DNA of 64,000 bases from Gracilimonas sp040117685 (GTDB lineage Bacteria; Bacteroidota; Rhodothermia; Balneolales; Balneolaceae), in assembly GCF_040117685.2 (NCBI RefSeq), contig NZ_JBEDYP020000006.1, forward strand, positions 1-64,000. Direction: 5' to 3'. Below, piece by piece: positions 43,058 to 51,729 of the stretch (its first letter is position 1; each line of letters starts with the position of its first letter). A program made the translations under genes and the position numbers. Below the pieces are notes generated by a model that had not been told where the DNA came from, did not search any database, and saw only the letters and a list, made by a program, of their open reading frames with translations.

Positions 43058-46038
43058 ATGAGGTACATACTTACAGTTTTTGTTGCTTTAATAATTCTAT
43101 CAGACCTACGTGCACAGGTGGTTATAAAAGAAAAAGTGATTATTTCTCCAATAAAAAGCGAAACCACCAAAGAAAGGGCTAAAACAATGGAGTTACTGCC
43201 ATTAGATAACCCTTCTTTGATTCAATTAGATTTCAACAGATTTCTGGTAGTACGAAGCGGCAACTTATCCTTTAGGCTAAACTCCGGACAAAGTATTCCG
43301 AATTATCGACTTGAGGGTGACAGTCTTTTGGTTACCCTTTTTAAACCTAACGGTACTGTTAATGAACTGCCTTCAAAAACTTATCATAATCAGTTAATTG
43401 CTCCCTACCTGACCACCAACCGATTTGGTACAGATTCTACCTACTGGTATCAAAAGTTCTCAGAGGAATATTCTGATAATTTTTTTAACAGTACCTATGT
43501 AAGTAACCTGAATTGTGTCGTTTTAGGGGCGAATCATACGAAAAAGGAAGAGATGAGACCGATACTGACTTTTCTCAATATCAATCTCTGTATTCCACTT
43601 TAGGCATGTACGAAGTTGATTATTTCCCAAATAACGACCCTGATAACGAACTCAAAACGAAAGAATGTAACTTTCGGCGGGAGATATTGCTAAAAACAAG
43701 CCAGCGAATAAAGGCATACGGAGCTTCATTAACATATGCCAATTTAGAATTAAATCACGGTAATTATAGTAGTAATAAGACTTCCGGGAGTGCAGTTTAT
43801 ACCACAGAAGAAACCTGGACTGATTACTTGGTTCGGTGGGATTCCCGCCCTATTCAAAGAACAAAAATTCAGGAGATAGATGGATTAAAAACAGACGACT
43901 CTGGTAATCATATTATTGTAGATTTAGCTGAATATATGCAGGATCAGCTAACGAATTTAGCTACCGAACATCGTTTTATTATTGCTCCTTCCCAAACTAC
44001 TTTCCTTTCATTCACTATAGCATCTATTGGAGCAAATGTATCTGAAATAAAATTCGAATTGCAAAATGATAATCCTGAACCCGAAGAGACTACAGTAGAA
44101 ATAGGTTTTGTAGACGCTGGGGATATTATTCAAATAGGCACAAAGCTATTTCCAAGGGCTGATTTTTTTAGCGGAAGAGGAATTGATGAGAATACGGGAA
44201 GCGAGGTATATCCTACAGAGTATGAGAAAAGTATTCGGGTCAACCCATATTACCGGAAAGACATTTCCCTGAACGCCGATATCCTATTTGAACCAGAGAA
44301 TGATAGCGGTGAAGTTTCTTTAAAGGTAAGTTTGGGTACCTCTAAGGAAGAACTAAACCAAAACAATATCATAGTCAGTCCGGGAGATTCAGTTTACGCC
44401 GCTATTGGGTTCGAATTTGCTAACGGAGCCGTACGCAAGCCCGAACCCTATCAGGTAAGATTATCTGAGATTTTTGAAGGAGGGGAGTTCGGCAATCTCA
44501 CAACTATTGCTCCTGATACTTTTTTAGTTACAACAATCGACAGTCTCGACTCTGATTCAGCGGTTATAAAAACACGGTTTTCGGCAGATATTGGAGGGGG
44601 AATCATTTTTGGAAAAGTGAAGCCCTATGAAAACGACAATAAAAGTGCTTCTCAACATTCCAAAACACTCCACGCAAACACCACTCCAACAGCGGAGGCA
44701 TCGGGCATTTCTGAAGAAGATTGTGTTGGTTCAAATCCTACAAGGCAGAATATTTATTATGGGTGTGGTATTATCACCATCAAGCAAATTTCCGGCTTAT
44801 ACGCTAAGGCCGAACCTGATAGGGTAACACCTGGTGAAACTACAGAATTATCTGTTCAGTACATCACCCCTCTGGCTGATACTGTCGATTTCCAAGCCGG
44901 CCAGCCATTCCAGGTTTCTTTAGCTGATTCTTCCGCTCAGTACGGAGATTTGATCTCAGCGGATAATGCAGATACATCAGATGTTCTTACAGATGTGTTG
45001 CAAGGTTTCCGTTTTATTGCTGATTCGGCTATTACAGATACAGTCAACGTTGTTATTGAAATTAGTACGGAATATGAAGGGAAAGTATTAAGAGAAGATG
45101 TTTCAGTGAACATTCAGCCATCTATACAGATTGAAATAATGTTACCAGATTCAGCTCAGGTTTGGCCAACTTTAAGAGATGGTAGAAATCCAAATAATCG
45201 AAATGTTGAGAACTTTGCAATCTCTGTAACCCAAAACGGGCAATCTGTTAAAGACTTTCAGGTTGAAATATCAGCACGAATACTCCCGAATACAGGCGGA
45301 CATGCTCATGAAAATGTAACGCACCAAAATCTTATCAATCGGTTGGGAACATTTAGGAATTCAGAAACGAATGAATCGAATACAGATTTCTTAATAACAA
45401 CTTCAAATCTTCAAGGAATGGCAAACATCGAATACACTGCGATGGAAATTAGCTCCGAGCTTGAGATTAGAGCATCATCAACTGAAAACGAAAATATTTT
45501 TGCACTTGATACACTGGAAGTTAGAGTTCCAAACTTAGTAAACTTCAGTGGGAATGGAGCATATACTCTAACTGGGGGAGATGCTGCACTACATGAAAAC
45601 GCTGACACTCATTATCTAATTAGTCAGATGGCGGTTGACAGTCTGATAAGTGCCTCAAATGCTTTTTCTGTAGCCTCTTGGAATAATACAGGGGATATGC
45701 GACTAAATGATATGAGTCTTCCATGGGGAGGAATATTTGATTTTGTAGAAGACCGCTCCTGGCTACCCCCTCATGACTCGCACCGCTATGGACGAGATGT
45801 TGATATTGAAAATATTTCTCACCGTGATACTACTGTTATTGTTCTAAACCCAGAAACAGGTATTGAAAGAGAAAGAACTGTCCTTGTTTTTGAATCAGTA
45901 TGGTTCAGTAATTATCAAAGGCTCATGCGAAACAGAAATTGGAGATTTATTAATGAGGGTCAGCAGGATCCATTTCGGCACCCTGAAAGAGATCAGGTTG
46001 GAATTAGATATTCACACTTTAGATGGTTAGGTAATTGA
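43058..46038 (+). pseudogene. Long exported protein with possible LAS-type peptidase end, one frame break
   Basis: The first frame (from ATG 43058, signal peptide MRYILTVFVALIILSDLRAQ) stops at 43603. The next frame starts in-phase from about 43525 and runs to 46038. One extra T in the T4 run at 43521-43524 gives NLNCVVFRGESYEKGRDE and a single 993-residue protein. The middle is a series of beta-sandwich-like domains, with unusual VTPGETTELSVQY and KPYEND... segments. Near the end (45770-46036) the sequence WGGIFDF ... SHRYGRDVDIEN has the H-x6-D pattern of LAS metallopeptidases (M15/M74), and YSHFRW near 46010 could supply the third ligand. Sequence and base composition look more AT-rich than the neighbours, suggesting transfer. 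The next gene starts two bases after the stop. Confidence 0.55.
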
Positions 46039-46039
46039 T

Positions 46040-47551
46040 ATGTATAGTAAAATTTTAAACTTAATCTGGTTATTTTTGATTTTATATTTTTGTTCAACAG
46101 TTATCGAGGCTCAAATTCCTCGCCCTGATAAGGCCTATGGTGTTTTTTCTGTATCTGTTGACGAAGTCGATACTTTAGGTACATCTTTAGGATATTCCTA
46201 TTTACTTAGGAACTCAGAACAGAGCGAACAAGTTTTAGATGCATTTACAATTTTTATAAGTGATCCAGCATTTAAAAAGAACCCGAATCTCATTAAGTAT
46301 CAAGGTTTAAAAAAATGGTACCTTGATGGTATTGCTACTAATGGAGCGATATTTGGGGCTGCAGCCTCCAGAATTATTGAACTTCCACCTGAAAATGGAT
46401 TAGAACCTAAAGAAAAGATCAATTTCAAGCTTTTCTCAAATGGTTTACCGGCAATAGTACCCTTCTATACTGAAGGTTTTACTCCTCCAATTACTTTTGA
46501 GCTCTTAGATACTTTATATGCTCAAGGGTATACTGATGAAGAAATTTTCCTGGATTGGAAAGAGGAATCCTATAAAGGAATTACTATCTCACCTAAAGTG
46601 TGGGCGGAGGATTTTGATACTTCGATATTTCTGGATAGCCTGGATTCTTATCAACACCGCTCCTGCGAAGAACTGGGTTGGATCACCAACAAGGGCATCT
46701 GCAACAGCCTTGAGGTCAAACTTCGCAATGTTCGTCGCCACCTTGAGCGGGACAAACCCAAACAGGCCCGGAATGTGCTCAATGCTTTTATCAATCAGGT
46801 TGAAGCACAGCGAGGTAAGCACATCACCGAAGAGGGGTATGCACTGCTGTATTTTAATGCGGAGTATTTGATGGATAAGCTGGATTCTGGCGGGGAGACT
46901 GATATGAATTTATCGAAAGCTTTTGCCCTGATCATTACAGCTATCATTGGAACATTGCCGGCTGCAGCTCAAACTTATACCATTCCTTTTGCCAGTAAAG
47001 GAAATACGCTTCAGCTGGAAGTAGTAAATTATGGTCAGGAAAGCGGGCAGGGTCTTTTAGTACAAGCAGTAGAAATACCGGATTGGATATCTCTTTCAGC
47101 TGATAAACTGCATTTAGATAATATTTCATCCGGTGAAGGCCAAATAATTACCTTTCATTTTGATGCGGGTGAGCAGGTTGAAGTGGGAGAGGTTCATACG
47201 CTTGTCTTTCATATTATTCAAAGTGGGGAGGTTATCGGAGAGAAGAAGTTTAAGCTTACCAGTTCAGCCCCGGCGAACTTCGAGTTGTTTGCGAATTATC
47301 CCAATCCTTTTAACCCAGCGACCACGATTTCTTACCAACTTCCCGAGCAGACCAAAGTGACGGTTCAGATTTTTAATATTCTCGGACAGTTGGTGAGCGA
47401 ACCGGTGAATGCTTCTCAAAAACCCGGTAAGTATCAATTTCTTTGGAATGCATCTCAATATGCCAGTGGGGTGTATTTATATCGTTTTGTGGGAAAAACA
47501 CAAAGCGGGAAACAGCTCATGGAACAGCGTAAAATGCTATTGGTGAAGTAG
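46040..47551 (+). CDS. Exported protein pair read as one frame: FIMAH-like protein + T9SS protein with its own signal peptide
   Basis: The open frame has 503 residues but looks like two genes. Residues 1-287 are an exported protein (signal MYSKILNLIWLFLILYFCST, then beta-rich domain) ending in a FIMAH-like helical domain: VRRHLERDKPKQARNVLNAF and GKHITEEGYALLYFNAEYLM. At residue 289 (46904) a second start appears, MNLSKAFALIITAIIGTLPA, a clear signal peptide inside the frame, followed by a small beta domain and a T9SS tail (NYPNPFNPATTISY ... KMLLVK). One extra G in the G4 run 46892-46895 would end the first gene with TGA at 46900-46902, one base before the second ATG. The fusion is therefore probably an artefact or a recent mutation. 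Function unknown; it belongs with the upstream gene. Confidence 0.6.
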   Translation: MYSKILNLIWLFLILYFCSTVIEAQIPRPDKAYGVFSVSVDEVDTLGTSLGYSYLLRNSEQSEQVLDAFTIFISDPAFKKNPNLIKYQGLKKWYLDGIATNGAIFGAAASRIIELPPENGLEPKEKINFKLFSNGLPAIVPFYTEGFTPPITFELLDTLYAQGYTDEEIFLDWKEESYKGITISPKVWAEDFDTSIFLDSLDSYQHRSCEELGWITNKGICNSLEVKLRNVRRHLERDKPKQARNVLNAFINQVEAQRGKHITEEGYALLYFNAEYLMDKLDSGGETDMNLSKAFALIITAIIGTLPAAAQTYTIPFASKGNTLQLEVVNYGQESGQGLLVQAVEIPDWISLSADKLHLDNISSGEGQIITFHFDAGEQVEVGEVHTLVFHIIQSGEVIGEKKFKLTSSAPANFELFANYPNPFNPATTISYQLPEQTKVTVQIFNILGQLVSEPVNASQKPGKYQFLWNASQYASGVYLYRFVGKTQSGKQLMEQRKMLLVK

Positions 47552-47572
47552 AGGCATCATTTTATACTGGAA

Positions 47573-47617
47573 GCCGGAGCTTCCATAAGGCGTTCCGAAC
47601 GGGACGTTCGGAACGAG
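47573..47617 (+). repeat. Two-hairpin REP-like element, copy C
   Basis: Hairpin 1 GGAAGC-CGGA-GCTTCC, spacer ATAAGGC, then hairpin 2 GTTCCGAACG-GGA-CGTTCGGAAC (47592-47614) followed by GAG. It lies 20 bases after the T9SS gene stop and ends six bases before the ATPase tail copy. Confidence 0.65.
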
Positions 47618-47622
47618 AAAAA

Positions 47623-47679
47623 ATGGATCGGGATGAGATTTTGTCCAAGATTGATGAGCTGAAGTTCAGAGTTGGTTAA
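47623..47679 (+). repeat. Duplicated 3' end of the AAA ATPase gene, copy 2
   Basis: The 18 codons plus stop (MDRDEILSKIDELKFRVG) match the last 18 codons of the ATPase gene (42795-42851) with one residue different (Asn to Asp) and several silent base changes. It is far too short to be a gene; it marks a segmental duplication 4.8 kb downstream. Confidence 0.8.
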
Positions 47680-47702
47680 AAGCCGCTCTAAATAGTACCA
47701 CT

Positions 47703-48527
47703 TTAGTCTAAAGAAGTGCTATATGAGTTCATCTTAATATCGATTGAAAAAACCTTGTTGGGTGTTTGGGGTGAATCAGTAAACTCAGACGTTAAGTCCT
47801 GGTTAGTATAGATACCGCAGAGGGTATTGCTCACGCGGTATATCTTATTTCTTTTTTCAGGTGGTGTGCCATCCATAATAGCCGAGATTACCTCATATCG
47901 GTAACCCTCAAAACCTCCGCCACAGTCATGCCATACAATCACTGAATCTTCATTACGTAGGAGTTTGAAGGCATTCATAGTATCGGACTTAACGCCTTTA
48001 TAAGTATGATCTCCGTCAACAAAAATCACATCGAATTTTTGGTTAAGTTGGTCGAAATCATATTCTAATGAATTGGCTTCAATATGGGTCACATTAGGAG
48101 TTTCACTTGAAAACAAGCGCTGTAAATCTGCTGCTTTTTTATTCATACCCATTGATAACATATCATCTTTAGACAAAGAAACAGAGGTGCATTTTGAAGC
48201 AACTTTTGCCACATTGACTAAGCTTTCACCTCTCCAGGAACCGATCTCAAGGTAGTTACAATTTTCATATTTTCGACATAAAGCCATTAACAAAGCAATA
48301 TCTATAGGTCGTGAACTTCCGTTTAAATAAGTATAATTTTGTATGCTTTCATTGATATCAACTAAATCTTGAAGGTCTACAAAGGGAAGGCCTATTTGCT
48401 TGTATTGATTTTTAAAACTCAAGCGTTTATCTGCTTCTTTTGTGTAGTTAAGTAAGCTTTTTAAAATTTTTTTCTGATCTTTAAACAAAAGTTTGAAGAA
48501 TGGGATAACAGCCTCTCTTGGATTCAT
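47703..48527 (-). CDS. Class I SAM-dependent methyltransferase (Methyltransf_24-like)
   Basis: 274 residues. NYLEIGSWRGESLVNVA (about 96-112) is the SAM-binding motif I, FDVIFVDGDHTYKGVKSD (about 163-180) the acidic loop and metal-binding-like region, and DSVIVWHDCGGGFEGYRYE a later motif. This pattern matches the CmcI/Methyltransf_24 branch, commonly acting on small molecules or glycan components. The gene is AT-rich relative to its neighbours and lies between two copies of the ATPase tail, so lateral acquisition is plausible. Substrate unknown. The 178 bases upstream are AT-rich and probably hold its promoter; no other gene is visible there. Confidence 0.8.
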   Translation of the reverse strand: MNPREAVIPFFKLLFKDQKKILKSLLNYTKEADKRLSFKNQYKQIGLPFVDLQDLVDINESIQNYTYLNGSSRPIDIALLMALCRKYENCNYLEIGSWRGESLVNVAKVASKCTSVSLSKDDMLSMGMNKKAADLQRLFSSETPNVTHIEANSLEYDFDQLNQKFDVIFVDGDHTYKGVKSDTMNAFKLLRNEDSVIVWHDCGGGFEGYRYEVISAIMDGTPPEKRNKIYRVSNTLCGIYTNQDLTSEFTDSPQTPNKVFSIDIKMNSYSTSLD

Positions 48528-48670
48528 AAAATGAAATAAGTTTTGATTAGATATTACAAGATAATATAAGTCGGTTTTATAGTATTTCCAGATACCAATA
48601 TTTTATAGATAGTTATTTTAAAAAAATATTTTTACCTATAATTTCTTAGTACCAACACAAACTTCTTTTG

Positions 48671-48703
48671 AAAATTGATGAGCTAGATTTTAGTGTTGGT
48701 TAA
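48671..48703 (+). repeat. Partial duplicated 3' end of the AAA ATPase gene, copy 3
   Basis: KIDELDFSVG and a TAA stop match the last ten codons of the ATPase tail (KIDELKFRVG), and the TAA with following AAAGC resembles copy 2 (TTGGTTAAAAGC). It sits in the intergenic region between the methyltransferase and phosphofructokinase genes and is more diverged than copy 2. Confidence 0.65.
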
Positions 48704-48706
48704 AGC

Positions 48707-49801
48707 TTAATCCCCAAAACTAATCCCAACTCCTTTAGCGGTCTGTACCAAAAAGCTGTCCGGATCGACGAGGTTGTTGCCTTTGGCGGCTTCGGATAGC
48801 GGGACTGCCACAATTTCCTGATCGATAAAGGAAACCATTTTTCCGTACTCGCCATCAATTGCCAGTTCCATGGCTTTCACCCCAAACTGGGTGGCAAGGA
48901 TGCGGTCGAAGGCCTCGGGTTTGCCTCCGCGCTGCAGATGTCCGAGTACCATTTCACGAATGTCATGCTCAAATCCGGCCGATTTCAACTGATCGGACAA
49001 TTGATAAGCAATTCCGCCAAGGCGTTTGTTGCGGTAGCCAACTTCATCGCTTTCACGGGCAACTACAGAACCCTCTTTGGCTTTGGCTCCTTCGGCAATC
49101 ACAATAATGGCAAACCCACGTCCATCTTTATACCGTTTGTTGACTCGCTCCAGCACCTTGCCGACGTCATAAGGAATTTCCGGGATCAGGCAAACTTCAG
49201 CTCCACCAGCAATAGCGGAATGCAGGGCAATCCACCCGGCGCCGCGCCCCATTACTTCCAGAATCATCAGCCGGTGGTGACTTGAAGCGGTGGTAACCAG
49301 TTTATCCACGGCATCAGTGGCAATATCCACAGCGGTTTGGAACCCGAAGGTGTAGTCGGTTGATGATAAGTCATTATCGATGGTTTTGGGAACGCCGATT
49401 ACATTCAGGCCTTTTTCCTGCAACTGGTGACTGATTTTCTGCGAACCATCTCCACCAATATTTATGACAACCTCAAAGCCTTCCCTTTTCAGATAATCGA
49501 TCATCTCGTCGGAGCGGTCTTCTGTAGTCCATGAACCGTCTTCTTGCTTTACCGGCCAGTTAAAAGGTCCGCCTTTGTTGGTGGTCTTCAGCATGGTTCC
49601 GCCTTTGGCGTGTATACCGGCCACTTCCTGATCAGTCAGCCGGATGATTTCTTTTGGGGTACGCAGAGCTCCGTTGAAGGCTTCAATGCTGCCATAAACC
49701 TCCCAGTCATTGGTTTGAGCCGCGCGCTTTACGATGGCCCGGATTACGGCATTCAGCCCGGGGCAATCACCGCCACCGGTTGTGACAAGGACTTTCTTCA
49801 T
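48707..49801 (-). CDS. pfkA: 6-phosphofructokinase
   Basis: 364 residues starting MKKVLVTTGGGDCPGLNAVIRA, with the glycolytic signature: INIGGDGSQ (residue equivalent to E. coli Gly104 retained), GVPKTIDNDLSSTDYTFG (Lys in place of Gly124), MGRGAGWIALHSA, GHLQRGGKP. It phosphorylates fructose-6-phosphate. A Gly at the first position with Lys at the second is found in ATP-dependent enzymes of the long/mixed clade and is not the Asp/Lys pair of PPi-dependent enzymes, so ATP use is expected but not certain. Its stop lies four bases from the ATPase-tail remnant. It would take the fructose-6-P made by the NagB-type enzyme into glycolysis. Confidence 0.92.
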   Translation of the reverse strand: MKKVLVTTGGGDCPGLNAVIRAIVKRAAQTNDWEVYGSIEAFNGALRTPKEIIRLTDQEVAGIHAKGGTMLKTTNKGGPFNWPVKQEDGSWTTEDRSDEMIDYLKREGFEVVINIGGDGSQKISHQLQEKGLNVIGVPKTIDNDLSSTDYTFGFQTAVDIATDAVDKLVTTASSHHRLMILEVMGRGAGWIALHSAIAGGAEVCLIPEIPYDVGKVLERVNKRYKDGRGFAIIVIAEGAKAKEGSVVARESDEVGYRNKRLGGIAYQLSDQLKSAGFEHDIREMVLGHLQRGGKPEAFDRILATQFGVKAMELAIDGEYGKMVSFIDQEIVAVPLSEAAKGNNLVDPDSFLVQTAKGVGISFGD

Positions 49802-49898
49802 AATTATTTTTCTTGATGAGATTCAGCGAATAAAATAAACGATTCTGGATGAATTAATAATAGGTAGAAGAGCTATAAAAAAAGGGGCATGCCAGACT

Positions 49899-50002
49899 AA
49901 TGCTTCCCCTGTACAAGCGGAGTTTATCTGCATCGTTTTGTTGGGAAAACAACGAGTGACAAGCAGGTTGTTGAACAACGTAAAATGCTACTGGTGAAGC
50001 AG
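49899..50002 (+). pseudogene. Decayed fragment of a T9SS sorting domain 3' end
   Basis: Translation gives TSGVYLHRFVGKTTSDKQVV then EQRKMLLVK, matching ASGVYLYRFVGKTQSGKQLM and EQRKMLLVK at the end of the T9SS protein at 46040-47551. One base is missing near 49908, so upstream codons (NAS) are in another frame, and the stop codon is lost (CAG). It is followed, as at 47573, by a two-hairpin repeat, so the whole 3' block was duplicated. The rest of the 378-base region 49802-50179 has no gene. Confidence 0.7.
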
Positions 50003-50025
50003 AAATGTCTTCTATACGTGAAGCA

Positions 50026-50068
50026 GGAGCTTCCAAAAGGCGTTCCGAACGTGGACGTTCGGAACGAG
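50026..50068 (+). repeat. Two-hairpin REP-like element, copy D
   Basis: Hairpin 1 GAAGC-AGGA-GCTTC, spacer CAAAAGGC, then hairpin 2 GTTCCGAACGT-GG-ACGTTCGGAAC (50042-50065) followed by GAG. The same arrangement of a T9SS-tail remnant plus this element is found at 47440-47617. Confidence 0.65.
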
Positions 50069-50179
50069 TACAAATGAGGACTACAATAAAAAGGGGGTGG
50101 GCGGACCGGACTAACGTGCCCGAAACGAAAAGGGATTCACAGTCATTTACCTTACTGACATTCAATTCAAAAAAAGAGA

Positions 50180-50827
50180 ATGAAGGTATTAGTAATAGGA
50201 GCAAACGGACAAATAGGAAGCAGGTTGGTACATCAATTGAATGACGCCGGACATAATCCGGTGGCGATGGTCCGGAAAGAGGAACAAGTTGAGCAGTTTA
50301 AAGAGCATGGAATAGACACGGTTCTGGCAGATCTGGAAGAAGATTTCAGCCATGCTTATGAGAACATAGATGCGGTGGTGTTTTCAGCCGGTTCCGGTGG
50401 ACACACCCCGAAATCTCAGACTAAGGTCATTGACCGGGATGGTGCCATCAAAGCCATTGATGAGGCAGAAGAATCGGGTGTTAAGCGATTCATTATGGTG
50501 AGTGCGCTCAAGGCCAATCGTGACCCGGAAACATGGTCGGAAACCATGGAGCATTACTACGATGCCAAGGCCAAAGCCGATGAATATCTCAGAAATTCCG
50601 ATCTCAACTACACGGTGCTGATGCCGGGCCGGCTGACTAATGAGACTGGTACAGGTAAAGTAGAATTGAAGGAGCGGATTGAGGACATAGATACCAAAAC
50701 CATAACCCGTGATGATGTGGCCTCGGTTATTGTGGAATTGCTGGATGAGGAACAAAGCTCAGGAAAAAGCCTGGAGCTGCTTCAGGGTGAGAGGTCAATC
50801 AAACAAGCCATTTCCGACCTGAGCTAA
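50180..50827 (+). CDS. NAD(P)-binding atypical SDR (SDR_a5-like)
   Basis: 215 residues. The Rossmann start KVLVIGANGQIGSRLVHQL (GxxGxxG), VVFSAGSGGHTPKS, GVKRFIMVSALKANR and VLMPGRLTNETGTG match the atypical SDR_a5 / YwnB-like group, which lacks the classical YxxxK active site (here HYYDAKAKADEYL shows Tyr and Lys at roughly the usual spacing). Such proteins bind NAD(P) and can act as reductases or redox-linked regulators. It is monocistronic in appearance; the region before it is the T9SS-tail/repeat debris. Confidence 0.82.
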   Translation: MKVLVIGANGQIGSRLVHQLNDAGHNPVAMVRKEEQVEQFKEHGIDTVLADLEEDFSHAYENIDAVVFSAGSGGHTPKSQTKVIDRDGAIKAIDEAEESGVKRFIMVSALKANRDPETWSETMEHYYDAKAKADEYLRNSDLNYTVLMPGRLTNETGTGKVELKERIEDIDTKTITRDDVASVIVELLDEEQSSGKSLELLQGERSIKQAISDLS

Positions 50828-50840
50828 AGTTAGCAGATAG

Positions 50841-50873
50841 AAAAACCCCGGATAGCGATCAGAAATCCGGGGT
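50841..50873 (-). terminator. Hairpin terminator of the azurin gene
   Basis: ACCCCGGA (50845-50852) and TCCGGGGT (50866-50873) form an eight-base GC-rich stem. On the minus strand it is followed by a T-run (A-run at 50841-50845), so it terminates the azurin gene and may also stop the plus-strand SDR gene. Confidence 0.75.
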
Positions 50874-50916
50874 CTAGGGTATAATACGAGTAGTTTTAGA
50901 AATGCTGAATAACTAC

Positions 50917-51357
50917 TTATTCTACAATTAGTTTACCTTTCATAAGCGCGTAGTGGCCGGGGAAGCTGCAAATGTAATCGTAGGTTCCGGCTTCCGGAGC
51001 TGTAAACTCGATGGTAGTTTCCTGTCCGCCACCAATCAGTTTGGTGTGTACAATTACATCTTCGGTGCCTTCCGGGATGTACTCGTTGCCAGCTGCTTTG
51101 GAAGCTGCTGATCCGAATGCCTGAATGTCAACGCCTTGCTTAAGCAGAACCCAGTTGTGGCCCATAGCTGCTTTTGGAAGTTTTCCAACATGCTTCAGGG
51201 TTAATACAACAGTCTGTCCTGCTTCTACTTTGATTTCACTTAAATCGAATTGCATTCGGTCGTTACTCTCGATGGTTACTTCCACCTTATCCTGAGCTTG
51301 TACCGTTGTAGTAAATGCAAAAGCAAAAATTGCTAATAAAGAAAATAGAGTTCTCAT
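50917..51357 (-). CDS. Azurin-like cupredoxin
   Basis: The better start is ATG 51357 (MRTLFSLLAIFAFAFTTTVQAQ, signal peptide), 146 residues. Azurin motifs: MGHNWVLL carries the first copper His, and CSFPGHYALM (Cys, His five later, Met four after that) is the blue-copper loop. SNDRMQFDLSEIKVEAGQTV is the typical azurin first strand region. It should carry electrons in the periplasm. Neighbours give no pathway; an eight-base terminator follows. Confidence 0.92.
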   Translation of the reverse strand: MRTLFSLLAIFAFAFTTTVQAQDKVEVTIESNDRMQFDLSEIKVEAGQTVVLTLKHVGKLPKAAMGHNWVLLKQGVDIQAFGSAASKAAGNEYIPEGTEDVIVHTKLIGGGQETTIEFTAPEAGTYDYICSFPGHYALMKGKLIVE

Positions 51358-51688
51358 GGTATTCGTCTGTTTTATTAGTTGCGGTACCAAAGTGTGGTTA
51401 CCGACCTGTTTTAATTTTGTTGATCAAAAACTAACCATGCATTGTGAATATTTTGTGAAGGTGAGGAGAATAGTTTAATCCCGATTTTGCTTAAATCAAT
51501 TGAAGCATTTTTTGGTTCTATTCAGTCAATACTTCTGAAATACAAATGAATGCAATTTTCGCGCGGCTTTCCCATCAAAAAGAGATTAGAATTTCTACCC
51601 CTGATCAGATTTAGACACTGAAATAAAATTCTATCCGGCTGTTTTTAATTGAATAACAAAATCGGGAAATACTTCAACCGTAAAGTTT

Positions 51689-51700
51689 AACCACATGGTT
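51689..51700. promoter_or_regulatory. Candidate TetR-type operator
   Basis: AACCACATGGTT is an inverted repeat (AACCA, CA, TGGTT) about 30 bases before the TetR-family start. TetR regulators usually bind such palindromes next to their own gene. The arms are short, so this is weak; the remaining 51391-51729 stretch shows no gene. Confidence 0.3.
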
Positions 51701-51729
51701 GATAAAGTGCTTTTTCAGGTGTAGATTTG

